From assembly GCF_035046505.1 (NCBI RefSeq), contig NC_089823.1, forward strand, positions 310,001-374,000: a stretch of DNA of 64,000 nucleotides. Direction: 5' to 3'. Under the pieces are notes generated by a model. The model was not told the origin of the DNA. It searched no databases and worked only from the letters and a program-made list of their open reading frames with translations. This DNA is from Tiliqua scincoides (lineage: Eukaryota > Chordata > Lepidosauria > Squamata > Scincidae). How positions within the stretch are numbered: position 1 is the first letter of the stretch; every line of letters starts with the position of its first letter. This document shows, in pieces, positions 1 to 10,677 of this stretch. The translations under genes were made by a program, and so were the position numbers.

Positions 1-950
1 GCAGCTGGTGCAAGAAGGGCTGGCGCTGGTGCAGGGACTGCAAGAGCAGCTACAGCAGCAGGGCTGGGCTGTGGGCGAGAGGGTGCACCTGCTAGGCATT
101 CAGCCCCGGCTCAAGGGCCGGCCCCTGCAGCACTTCCTCCTGGCAGAGGCAGGCAGCTTCCTAGCCCTGCTGCAGCAGGTGGACAAGGACTTGCGCTGTA
201 CCCAGGAGCGCCTGCAGGGGACGGCCTGCTCTTCCCCCCGCTGCACTGCCATCCTGCACAGCCTGGAGCAAGACCGACTGCCCCGCCCGTGGCTGCTCCA
301 CACCCCGACAGGCCCCCAACCCCCCCAGGCATGGCTGGAGATGCTGCGGCGGCGCTGCCAGCTACTCTGCAGCTACCTGGAGTCCATTGGGGGATCGCGG
401 GTGCCGCACTACAACTTGGCAGCTTTCCAGCATCCGCGGCGCCTGTTTGTGGCACTGCTGCAGGAGAAAGCGCGGGACCAGGAGCTGGAGCGGAACCAGC
501 TGGTGCAGCAGGTGAGAAGGCCCAGCACACTCAGGGGGGAGGAAAGGGGCCTGGGTGCCCCCTCCCTCCAGGTAGTCCTGAAACGCCTCCTGTTCTCTTC
601 TCCAGGTCCTGCCCTCCCTGCAGCTTCCCAGCAGCGCACCCGACAATGGGCTCTACTTGAGCGGCCTAGAGCTTCACCATGCCCTGTGGAACCCCCGCAG
701 CGGCCAACTCCAGGAGACTCTCTCAGCACAGCCCTGCCAACTGCCCACCATCTGGGTCCAAGCCAAGCGCCAGTCGTGCGAAACAGGCCTGACTCTGCCC
801 ACGTACCGCTGCCCTGTCTACCTGGGGGCTCCCCACATGCCCGTGTCCCTCCACAGCCACCGGGCCATCTTGCACGTGCCCTTGCCCTCCAAGATGGCAC
901 TTGACCTGTGTGCCCAACAGCGCGTTCACATTGTCAGTCTCCTGCAATGA
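1..950 (+). CDS. DNHD1: DNHD1, last two coding exons (dynein heavy chain domain protein 1, C-terminus)
   Basis: Two exons carry the C-terminal domain of a dynein-heavy-chain-like protein. The first runs from the window edge (frame begins at base 2) to 511, where GTGAGA follows. The second runs 606-950, after a TCTTCTCCAG acceptor, and ends in TGA at 948-950. Intron phase is 0. The 170 residues of exon 1 contain the W..L..R...L..YL motif and the LAAFQHPRRLFVALLQEKAR stretch typical of the dynein C-terminal region. Exon 2 (114 residues) has the GLYLSGLELHHALWN and TYRCPVYLG motifs of the final dynein beta-barrel. Identity as DNHD1 rather than another dynein heavy chain rests on position beside RRP8 and ILK, as in human 11p15.4. 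DNHD1 is linked to sperm flagellum assembly. The rest of this very large gene lies to the left of the window. Confidence 0.85.
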
Positions 951-1295
951 CCCCTTCCAAGAACTTCCCGGCTGCCGCAGGAGGAAAATAGGAGGATGCT
1001 GAGACGAGGTTGCTCTTTCCAGAAACCCTGCCCCCCACCTGCCTGTCCCCAGCCCTCAGGGGCTTTGCAGCTCCCTGGTGCAAAGCCCATAAGAAGTCAG
1101 AAACAAGTACAGAAATAAAGTTATATATTATTGGTGCTTACAAAACCAGATCCTGGTGCTTTGCCATCCTGCCAGCAGCTCAGGATACAACACTCCTAGC
1201 CTATAAATAAATTGCTGAGATGGGCGCCACCCACCTCACCAGGGGGACACCCGTCCCGCAGGGCCCCCCCTCCAGCAGTCCAGTTCTCTTCCTCC
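951..1295. other. Convergent 3' spacer between DNHD1 and the FBXW7-like gene
   Basis: These 345 bases hold both 3' UTRs. No canonical AATAAA is seen on the - strand. The best - strand candidate is the weak variant AATATA (complement of 1124-1129), which would make the two transcripts overlap tail to tail. No gene is seen here. Confidence 0.4.
1114..1119 (+). promoter_or_regulatory. Poly(A) signal of DNHD1
   Basis: AATAAA lies 164 bases after the DNHD1 stop codon and is followed by a T/G-rich stretch. It is the only canonical signal in the DNHD1/FBXW7-like spacer on the + strand close to the stop; a second AATAAA-like run near 1205 is further off. Confidence 0.7.
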
Positions 1296-4200
1296 TCACT
1301 TCAGATCCACATCAAAGTCCAGCACAAGCAGTTTGGTCTCCTCAGTCCCGTTGCGGCTCCCAACGGCACAGACCAGCTTGGTGTTGGAGGCACGGATGCG
1401 CCAGACCACGCCCCCGCTGCCCCCACTCTCCAGAGCCACCAGGTTGCGCACAAACTCTCCTGTCTTCAGGTCCCACAACTTGACGGTGCCATCATCCGAG
1501 CTGGTCACCACAAACTTGGAGCTGAACTGCAGGCAGGTGACTGCGCTCTGGTGCTTACTGGGACCTGTGAAGGGAAGAGGGAGAAGACGCGTGGAGTCCC
1601 TGGACAGAGCCAGCCCAGGGCTGACCCTGCAGCAGCAGCTGCCCGTGCCACAGCACCCGCTCTGAGGCGCCTCTGGAACAGAGCCACAGGTGCCCTCATC
1701 TGAACCAGCTGCACTGGAACAGGGCGCTGGGGGAGCGCAGCCCTCTGCTCCCCACGGCAGGCAGGCAGGCAGGCAGGCAGCTCCCAGAGGGAGGGCTTTG
1801 CTCCCAGCACCTGCAGAGGCTGCAAGCTCCCAGTCTCCCCCTCTGGGAAGTCTGCCTTTTCAGTTGTCCTGCGCAGCAAGGAGTAATGGCACTAACGCAG
1901 CACCCCAACAGCAACCCCCCCAGAAGACCCAGGATGGCGGCCTAGGCCCACCCCCCACCTTGCAGTGTCTGCAGGCACTGGCCCGTCTTGATGTCCCAGA
2001 TTTTGACGGTGGAGTCCGCATTGCCCGAGACGAGGATGTTGTCGCGCAGCTCCATGCCGCTGGTCAAGGACTGGTGCCCCATCAGTGTGTGCAGGCAGTT
2101 CCCGCTCTCTGTGTCCCACACGCGGATCGAGGTGTCCAGAGAACCACTCACAATGTGGGTTCCGTCAAACTGCACCGGGAAGGGAGGAAGGAGGATTAGG
2201 CGTCTGCTGGGGCTGTGAGCAGAGACAGACCACGGGCAGTCCTGCTCCCTACCTGCAGGGAGTAGACACGATTGGTATGGCCTTGCAGGGTGTGGATGCA
2301 GCTCTCGGTCTCGGGGTCCCAGACTTTCACAGTGTAGTCGTAGGCGCCGCTCACCACTTTGTGCCCGTCGTACTGGACGCAGCGCACAGCAGCAACGTGG
2401 CCCATCAGCACATGAAGACACTGCCCCGTCTCGATGTCCCAGAGCCGGAGAGTGGCATCCCGCGACCCACTCACTACCCTACCAAGGAAAGGAGGCTGGG
2501 CTGAGCCTCAGGCTTGCAGGCGCTTCTGGGCGGCAGCCTGTCTCCCCCCACACTCAAACCATGCGCTGCTTCATACCTGGTGCCGTGGAGGTGCATGCAG
2601 CGCACAGTGGACGTGTGTCCGTAGAGGGTGTGCACGCACTCGCCCGTGTCGGCATTCCACACCTTCAAGGTCCGGTCCGTAGAGCCGCTGATCACCACAT
2701 GGTCCCTCATCTGGGAAGACCAGACTCCACCAGTGTGTCCCACAAGGGTCTGCACGCACTACAGGTGGAGGGAGAGACGTTCGAACGTCTGAGGGAGGAG
2801 ACCAAAGTAGGCGCTGCCTCTGCAGCCTGAGGATGGCCTGAGACTCACCTCACCAGTGACAGCCGACCACACCTTGAGCGTGTTGTCATCCGAGCCACTG
2901 ACAATGCGGTTCCCGCAGAACTGGAGGCACGTGATGACGTGGTCGTCATGGCCTTTCAGGACCTGGGCAGGACAAAGTCCATGTGAGCAGCTGCTGCTCC
3001 CCACCCAGGATTAAACAGAGAGGGTGCTGTGGGCAGCCCCAAGTTCCCGCCCCTCAGGCTGAAACCTGACTTAGCAGGTCAACCGGCAGGCGCCCAAGCC
3101 GAGCAAGGACTGGAGGCTGCACCAGCAGCTCTTCCGCCCAGTGGGGAGAGCAAGAGGCCTTTCCTTGCAGGCCTCGCCCTCCAAGCCCCCTTTTACAAAA
3201 TGAACAACAGCAGCAGCCTCCAGTGGCGCATGTGGGTCTGTGCTCTTGGGCCTTGTCCCTTCTCTGGAAGCAAGGGGGGCATTCGAAGAAAAGCAAGACC
3301 TCCTTCAGGCAAGGTATGTCTGTTCTCCAGGATCCCAGCCAAAGAGAACAGTCGCGCAACCACAGCCACTTAAGGCTGTGCTGACTAAGGGCCCAATCCT
3401 ATCCAATTTTGCAGTGCCAGTACTGCTGTGCCAATGGGGTATGCACTGCATCCTATGCAGGGGAGGCAGTTTCAGAGTCTGCCTCAAGGTATGGGAACAT
3501 TTGCTCCCTACCTCAGGACCGTATTGCGGCTGCACCGGTGCGAAAATGTTGGATAGGACTGGGCACGTACACCACTGCTTGGGTTATGTGCGCACCCTGG
3601 CCCCAGTGGGGGAAGGCACAGCCATACCTTGGGGGGCCGGGCATCCCCACCACGCCAGTTCATGTCGATTCGGTGCTGCCGCAGGAAGGCCAGTTTCCAA
3701 GGGCTGTACATGAAGCCGGGGCTGAGCAGCCGCCGCCTGCGCAGGCTCAGCGGCTCGTCGATGCCTGGGGGAAGCAGAGGGCACCATGACGAGGAGGAGC
3801 CACGCGTGCGAACGGGGAGCAAGCAGTGAGGTAGGCAGAAGCAGGCTCTCACCTACGTCGCGGCACTTCTCTCGCCACAACAGGTTGTCCTCTGCCAAAA
3901 TGCGCCAGTAGCGGCATGTCTGGGCAGCGCGAAGCAGGTCGCGGGGCTCCAGGAACGACAGCACGTAGAGCGCCAGCTGCATGGGAGGCACCAGAGATGC
4001 AAACTCAGCACCCCACAGGCAGGCTGCTTTGGGAAAGCTCTCCCAGGCTGTGGGACAAGAAGGGCCTTCTCCATTCCCCAACACTGGGGACTTCTTTTAT
4101 TCCTCTACCACGTGTTCATCCTACCTTTCCCCCACTTGTACAACACCCAAAGCAACCAGTAACGCGCCAGGTGTATAACACACACCGCCATAAGACACCC

Positions 4201-7200
4201 CTCAATAACTAAAGGTAACAGCACAAAAGGGTTACAAAACATAGGTGGAGAAGATAGCAATCAAAAGCAAAAACGTAACACGGCAAACACCAGCAGAGAA
4301 GCAGCAGCAACAGGTGGCAACAAATATTGTAAAGCAGCACAACGTAAAAATCCCCACTCCCAGCACTGCACAATCGCCAACCACAGTAAGACGGTTTTAC
4401 CCCTGCCGGGACGCTTTCAACAAGAGGATGCCAGACCGACACCACCCAAGAAGGACTGGCTCTGTCGAGTGGCCCCCGTGAGAAAGCAGGGCCCTGGCTT
4501 GATGCCCTGCTGGGCAATGGCCTCCCTGGGGGGGTCAACTACCGGTTCAAAGAGGCCTCAGGAAAACTGTCCTCCCTGGCCCAAAGAAGCAGAGGGAACA
4601 TAAGAACATAAGAACAGCCCCACTGGATCAGGCCATAGGCCCATCTAGTCCAGCTTCCTGTATCTCACAGCGGTCCACCAAATGCCCCAGGGAGCACACC
4701 AGATAACAAGAGACCTCATCCTGGTGCTCTCCCCTACATCTGGCATTCTGACTTAACCCATTCCTAAAATCAGGAGGTTGCGCATACACATCATGGCTTG
4801 TACCCCATAATGGATTTTTCCTCCAGAAACTCGTCCAATCCCCTTTTAAAGGCGTCTAGGCTAGACGCCAGCACCACATCCTGTGGCAAGGAGTTCCACA
4901 GACCGACCACTCGCTGAGTAAAGAAATATTTTCTTTTGTCTGTCCTAACCAGCCCAACACTCAATTTTAGTGGATGTCCCCTGGTTCTGGTATTATGCGA
5001 GAGTGTAAAGAGCATCTCCCTATCCACTCTGTCCATCCCCTGCATAATTTTGTATGTCTCAATCATGTCCCCCCTCAAGCGTCTCTTTTCTAGGCTGAAG
5101 AGGCCCAAACGCCTAACCAGCCCAACACTCAATTTTAGTGGATGTCCCCTGGTTCTGGTATTATGCGAGAGTGTAAAGAGCATCTCCCTATCCACTCTGT
5201 CCATCCCCTGCATAATTTTGTATGTCTCAATCATGTCCCCCCTCAAGCGTCTCTTTTCTAGGCTGAAGAGGCCCAAACGCCATAGCCTTTCCTCATAAGG
5301 AAGGTGCCCCAGCCCCGTAATCATCTTAGTCGCTCTCTTTTGCACCTTTTCCATTTCCACTATGTCTTTTTTGAGATGCGGCGACCAGAACTGGACACAA
5401 TACTCCAGGTGTGGCCTTACCATCGATTTGTACAACGGCATTATAATACTAACCGTTTTGTTCTCAATACCCTTCCTAATGATCCCAAGCATAGAATTGG
5501 CCTTCTTCACTGCCGCCGCACATTGGGTCGACACTTTCATTGACCTGTCCACCACCACCCCAAGATCTCTCTCCTGATCTGTCACAGACAGCTCAGAACC
5601 CATCAGCCTATATCTAAAGTTTTGATTTTTTGCCCCAATGTGCATGACTTTACACTTACTGACATTGAAGCGCATCTGCCATTTTGCTGCCCATTCTGCC
5701 AGTCTGGAGAGATCCTTCTGGAGCTCCTCACAATCACTTCTGGTCTTTACCACTCGGAAAAGTTTGGTGTCGTCTGCAAACTTAGCCACTCCACTGCTCA
5801 ACCCTGTCTCCAGGTCATTTATGAAGAGGTTGAAAAGCACCGGTCCCAGGACAGATCCTTGGGGGACACCGCTTTTCACCTCTCTCCATTGTGAAAATTG
5901 CCCATTGACACCCACTCTCTGCTTCCTGGCCTCCAACCAGTTCTTAATCCACGAGAGGACCTGTCCTCTAATTCCCTGACTGTGGAGTTTTTTCAGTAGC
6001 CTTTGGTGAGGGACCGTGTCAAACGCCTTCTGAAAGTCCAGATATATAATGTCCGCGGGTTCTCCCGCATCCACATGCCTGTTGACCTTTTCAAAGAATT
6101 CTATAAGGTTCGTGAGGCAAGACTTACCCTTACAGAAGCCATGCTGACTCTCCCTTAGCAAGGCCTGTTCGTCTATGTGTTTTGAGATCCTATCTTTGAT
6201 GAGGCATTCCACCATCTTACCCGGTATGGATGTTAGGCTGACCAGCCTATAGTTTCCCGGGTCCCCCCTCTTTCCCTTTTTAAAAATAGGCGTGACATTT
6301 GCTATCCTCCAATCTTCTGGCACCATGGCCGTTTTGAGGGACAAGTTGCATACCTTAGCCAAGAGATCTGCAACTTCATTCTTCAATTCCTTAATAACCC
6401 TTGGGTGGATGCCATCAGGGCCCGGTGACTTATTGATCTTTAATTTATCAATGAGGTCTGAAACATCTTCTCTTTTAACCTCTATCTGACTTAACTCCTC
6501 GGTTAGGAGGGGCCGTTCGGGCAGCGGTATCTGCCCGAGGTCTTCTGCCGTGAAGACAGATGCAAAGAACTCATTTAATTTCTCTGCCATCTCTAAGTCT
6601 CCTTTTATCTCCCCTTTCCCTCCCTCACCATCCAGAGGGCCAACCGCTTCTCTGGCGGGTTTCCTGCTTCTAACATATTTGAAGAAGCTTTTATTATTCC
6701 CCTTAATGTTGCTGGCCATGCGTTCCTCATAGTCTCGCTTGGCCTCCCCTATCACCTTCTTACATTTCTTTTGCCACAGTTTATGTTCCTTTTTATTCTC
6801 TTCATTAGGGCAAGACTTCCATTTACGGAAGGAAGCTTCCTTGCCCTTCACAGCCTCTCTAACTTGGCTGGTTAGCCATGCGGGCACTCTCCTGGATTTA
6901 GCGGAACCCTTCTTTCTTTGTGGTATACACCTCTGCTGGGCCTCTATTACTGTTGTTTTAAGCAGCTTCCATGCACTCTGGAGAGACTGGACTCTTTTTA
7001 CCCTCCCTTTCAACCTCCTTCTAACCAGCCTCCTCATTTGAGGGAAGTCTGCCCGTCGGAAGTCAAGGGTTTTTGTTAGAGATTTGCCTGGTATTCTTCC
7101 CCCAACGTGCACGTCAAAACGGATCGCAGCATGATCACTGTTCCCCAATGGCTCAGTAACGTTTACATCTCTAACCAGGTCCTGCGTACCACACAAAATT

Positions 7201-10200
7201 AAATCCAGAGTCACCTGTCCTCTGGTGGGCTCCGTGACTAGCTGATCTAAGCCACAGTCATTTAGCACGTCAAGAAATCCGGTTTCCTTATCGTGACCAG
7301 AACACAAATTGACCCAGTCAATATGAAGATAATTGAAGTCCCCCATGATTACAACCCTGTCCTTCCTTGTCACCTCCCTGATCTGTTTCCTCCTTTCAAG
7401 GTCCCCATCAGATTTCTGGTCTGGAGGACGATAGCACGCCCCCAGTATTACATTGCTGCACAAGCCTGGTAATTTAACCCACAGAGATTCTACGGTGGAG
7501 TCGGACCCACCTTCAATCTCTACTTTGCTGGATTCTATCCCTTCCTTAACATAAAGGGTTAGGCTGTTGCTTCTGCCCCAACAAGCGCAGAACAGAGGAA
7601 ACTCCTTAGCAAAAACTTCTTCGCACAGAACTGGAAAGGGTGCAGGCGGGCCAGGTGCTGGGTGGGTCCTGGAGAATCTTCTTTGAAAAGAAGCAGCTCC
7701 ACCAGCTCTCAAAACATCCCTCTCAAAAGCAGCAGCTTGACTGCTGGCCGTCCCAGGTCTGTGAGACTCCAGCTTCCTGCCCTAAGAGGGAATGTTCCTG
7801 ACTAGTTCCCAGTGAGGCATCACCTCCCACAGCCCCTGCAGAAAACCTCTCCGTGCGATCACACTTACAGTGCACAACTGGTGTGAGAAGCAAGAGTTCA
7901 ACAAAATGCCCTGCCCTGCCCTGCCCCCAGTGGAAAGTATAGAGCGAGACAGTCTCTCCACAGGGAGGGTGGAGCCAGGGGGCTGAGCGCAACAGCGCCT
8001 CCGTGCACCCATGGCCAGCACCCCGTTTCAACACCAGCACGCTGCGCTCCTGCAGTGGTTGCCTGACCCACAAGTGGCACGTGGCGCACAGGGGCCCAAT
8101 CTGCCCACAGTGGCACTCCACAACACCTGCTCACAAGGCCTGTTCTCTCCACCTGAGAGACACGGGATGTCCAACCCCCCCCCCCGCTCTCTGTATGCTC
8201 CACGTCCCGCTTCCACTGTTCTCGGTTCTCTCCTCCCCAGGGACTGTGCTGGTCAGTACACCTGCAACCCCCGCCAGGCTCGATCTCACCCCTGCCCATC
8301 CTCCTCCTGAGCCTCTGCGCAGTGCCAGATGGTCCTTCGCTACGACCGCTGTTGCAGCAGGCACTTCCACCTGCACCTTTCGCACCCTGAGCCCTCCCCT
8401 CCTGCCCACCCCCCTCCGACTTCTTCATATTCTCTTCTCCTGCCTGTACCTCCGCCAAACACACTTGCCTCTTTGGGCAGAAGGGAGATGAAGTCACGCT
8501 GGAACTGCGGCTCAATCACTTGCATCATGTGCTTGATTTGGGGGGGCTCGCAGCGGTCAATGAGCTCATCCAAGGCCAGCAGCTTCTCTGGGCCACTCCA
8601 GCGCTGTGGGGGGAGCACAATGTGCACCACATTTTATCCATTTCTGTCATGCCCTGAGGAGTGACCTCGTAAGGCAGCTCACGAAAAATACAATAGCAAC
8701 ACAGGCTATTAATCAAATTATAAACCCAGCCCAAAATCAACCTGCCAAAACTTCAGAAAGCTCACAGAGTCCCCAGCTGTATCGAGAAACCTAGCTTGGC
8801 AGGCCCTTTGTGGGAGAAACTTGCAGGACACAGAGACCACCACCCAGCAAGCCGTGCAGCCTCAACACAGGACCTTTTCTCTAGCTCCAAGCACACGACC
8901 AATGGTTTCCCTGGTCCACCTGCCCACCACAACCTGTCAAATTCAGTCCCATGTGCTGCATGCCACTCACTTGGAAAGTCCGAAGCCAGTCCTGCAATTC
9001 CACGGGTGGCGTCAGGGGAGGAACATGCCGACAGCGCATCTGGCCTGCCTTGGCATTCCGCAAGTCCCCAAAGGTGGCAGTGGGGCTGGCAACAGAGGGA
9101 GCCAGCATTCTAGGGAGGAGATAGACACATCACAAGGTCCGCCTCACCACCTCTTGGTCACGCCTCCACCCTCCCTGACAAGAACCAGCTGTGACCAGGG
9201 CAGAGCGCCCACCATACGCAGATAAAGGCCTCCCTCTTACCTGCCTCTCTCGGCACCCCTGCATAGCTTCTTGCCAGGAGACAAACCTCTGCCGTCTGGG
9301 CTGTTCTCGGGCTTCCGTTTCATCTGCAACATGAGGCGGTGGGAGGAGGAGCCACGTGACTTAGTGGCCATGGAAGGCTTCGGAGAACGCCCCTTCCGCT
9401 CGGACCCACAGGCAAAAGAAAAGGAGCAGGTGCTGCCCGGGCCCCTCGCAGCCCAATCCTATGACCGTCCCGCGAGCATCAGAGAGCTGGCTCGCGCTGC
9501 AGCCCTCTGAGCTGAAGGGAGCCGCCCAGGCACAGGTGGCGCAGCAGCCCGCCAGGGTCTGGCAGCAGCGCGAGAAAACTAAGCCCCCCCCCAGACCTGC
9601 CCAGCTCTGGGCGCTGCTTCGCCGGCGCAGAAACAACCACGGAGACGGGCGAGGAAGGCGGAGGCCGCAAAGCCCCGCCAGGGCCGCCGAGGCGCTCGTC
9701 CGCATGGGTGGGGCGCCAGCCGCCCGTCGCACGCACGCGGGGCCCCAAAAGAGCTCCCAGGCGTGAGCCGAGCTGCCCAGGGCTCCTTCGCCGCCCCAGG
9801 CACGACCGAACCCGTCCCGAGCAGCGGCCCGGCCAGCACTCGCGGAAACGGCCGGCCGGCCGCGGGATGCCCGCACACCCGCCCCGGACCGGGAGAGCGG
9901 GGCTGGCCACGCGCCGCCCAGAGGGGAGGCGGCCCGAGTGGGCGCTGCTCTCGCGCCAGGCCCCGCTCGGCTCCGGCCGGCCCAGCACGCGCGGAGGCCC
10001 GACGCACCTGGGGCCGGGCGTGGCGGACGAGCCGGCCGCCCTCCGTGCGCTCCAGGTAGTCGATCCAGCGCTCGTCGGCCGCGCAGTAGAGGTCCAGGTC
10101 CTCGGCCCCGCCGCCCTCCCCATCGTCGCCGGCGCCCTCCGGGGCTGCCGGGCCGGGCCTGGGCTGCTCCTCCGGGGCCTGCGGGCGAGGAGACGGCGTC

Positions 10201-10573
10201 GGGGGGGGCGGGGGGGCACCCAGCCGCGGCCCCCGCCCCTCCGCCCCACCTACCTGGCCGGGGCGCGAGCAGGTGACGCGCCGCCTGTTGAGCCGCAGGG
10301 TGCGGGCCGTGACGCCGCTCACGCGCAGCAGGTCCTCCAGCGAGGAGAAGCCCCTCAGCTCCTACGGGCAGCGGGGGGGGGTCAGGCCGGCCTCGGCACG
10401 CCCCGCCCGGTCCGCCGCCCCCCCGCCCGACCCGCGCTCACCTCCCGCTTGCGCACGATGCCCCTGGCCCGGCGGCGCCCGACGCCCACCAGCGCCCGCG
10501 CCAGCTCCGCCGCGCCCGCCCCGTTGATGTCCAGCCGCGCGCGCCCGCCGGGCCCCGCGCCGCGCGCCGACAT
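1296..10573 (-). CDS. FBXW7-like: FBXW7-like F-box/WD40 gene with a helix-hairpin-helix N-terminus (13-exon model, 676 aa)
   Basis: Substrate receptor of an SCF-type ubiquitin ligase, by homology to FBXW7. Exons on the - strand: 10573-10442, 10361-10254, 10178-10008, 9323-9241, 9109-8971, 8603-8469, 3976-3853, 3764-3628, 2962-2849, 2758-2577, 2478-2253, 2169-1959, 1564-1296. All phases close, giving 677 codons including TGA. Layout: HhH domain about residues 14-75; acidic linker about 81-137; MKRK...GKKLC segment from 138; dimerisation-type segment about 195-255; F-box from about 257 ([19 protein letters not shown]); WD40 repeats 344-676. Arg434, Arg448 and Arg474 match the FBXW7 degron-binding arginines with the same 14/26 spacing. 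The C-terminus [13 protein letters not shown] is nearly that of FBXW7. The intron after exon 6 uses a GC donor and holds a CR1 LINE. FBXW7 itself lies elsewhere in human (4q31), so this is a paralogue. The last ten exons are firm. Joining the first three is an inference; a shorter start at ATG 9323 or 9332 is possible. Confidence 0.85.
3391..3564. mobile_element. Small TIR DNA element (MITE-like) in an FBXW7-like intron
   Basis: About 174 bp bounded by imperfect inverted repeats: GCCCAATCCTATCCAA at the left and its complement with one mismatch at the right. There is no coding capacity. A relative in opposite orientation lies at 42149-42294; both share an internal segment around GCATCCTATGCAGGGGAGGCAG-type sequence. 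Target duplications were not clear by eye. Confidence 0.7.
4599..7560 (-). mobile_element. CR1 LINE, 5'-truncated, in FBXW7-like intron 6 (copy A)
   Basis: About 2.96 kb of CR1 non-LTR retrotransposon. An open frame runs from about 7560 down to the stop at 4791, covering the endonuclease C-terminal part ([24 protein letters not shown]), reverse transcriptase ([50 protein letters not shown]) and the C-terminal tail. The 3' end has the GATCCAGTGGGGC motif and two copies of the ATGTTCTT octamer, complement at 4599-4616. The 5' truncation is where homology to the copy at 56.8-59.9 kb begins, within the endonuclease. A perfect 168-bp tandem duplication lies near the 3' end of the frame. The low number of breaks suggests a young insertion. 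Confidence 0.92.
4945..5280 (-). repeat. Perfect 168-bp tandem duplication inside CR1 copy A
   Basis: The block 4945-5112 is repeated at 5113-5280 with no difference that I can see. The unit is 56 codons long, so the CR1 frame stays open and the protein repeats the [15 protein letters not shown]...SVGLVR segment. The other CR1 copies in the window have one unit. Confidence 0.92.
7561..8468. other. Intron 6 remainder of the FBXW7-like gene
   Basis: Single-copy-looking GC-rich intron sequence between the CR1 and exon 6, with short poly-C runs (near 8178). The open frames here overlap on both strands, have no family motifs and end at random, so no gene is called. Confidence 0.5.
8467..8468 (-). 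other. Non-canonical GC splice donor (FBXW7-like intron 6)
   Basis: Read on the - strand the junction is AAAGAG|GCAAGT, the classic strong context for GC-AG introns. The matching acceptor is CATGCAG|CTGGCG at 3976/3977. Reading across keeps the FBXW7 protein order LLPKE then [11 protein letters not shown]. No GT donor nearby keeps that frame. Confidence 0.85.
10008..10573 (-). other. Three upstream coding exons encoding a ComEA-like tandem HhH domain and acidic linker
   Basis: Exon 1 (10573-10442) starts MSARGAG and has the HhH signature [15 protein letters not shown] followed by [16 protein letters not shown]. Exon 2 (10361-10254) continues [18 protein letters not shown], the second hairpin. 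Exon 3 (10178-10008) is Asp/Glu/Gly rich, then has [20 protein letters not shown]. Splice sites are GAG|GTGAGC, CCCGTAG|GAG, CAG|GTAGGT, CCCGCAG|GCC and CAG|GTGCGT, all phase 0. ComEA-like HhH domains usually bind DNA and occur in vertebrate EEPD1 and KIF22. No stop codon or AATAAA separates exon 3 from the phase-0 acceptor at 9324, so these are best read as the 5' exons of the FBXW7-like gene. A separate small gene ending in the GC-rich 9.4-10.0 kb stretch cannot be ruled out. Confidence 0.7.
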
Positions 10574-10634
10574 CGCCCGCCCGCCAGCCCGGACTACGCT
10601 TCCCAGCAGGCGACGCGCAGGCTCGAGGGAGGCC

Positions 10635-10640
10635 TTTATT
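10635..10640 (-). promoter_or_regulatory. Poly(A) signal of RRP8
   Basis: AATAAA on the - strand, 38 bases past the RRP8 stop codon and only 62 bases before the ATG of the FBXW7-like HhH exon. RRP8 3'-end formation and the start of the next gene therefore share the same short CpG-rich interval. Confidence 0.8.
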
Positions 10641-10677
10641 GGAAACGCGGACAGCCCCGCCCCGCCCCGCCCGCCCG

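Noticed and set aside
4791-7712. A 973-codon open frame as a host gene
   Set aside because: It is CR1 ORF2 plus about 150 bases of unrelated flank read in frame.
7723-8515. Overlapping - strand frames of 132-205 codons
   Set aside because: They lie in intron 6 of the FBXW7-like gene, read through the exon 8603-8469 edge in wrong frames, and show no motif.
10008-10573. The HhH exons as an independent small gene
   Set aside because: Kept as the alternative only. No stop, poly(A) signal or further exon was found before the phase-0 acceptor of the FBXW7-like gene, and all phases match the fused model.
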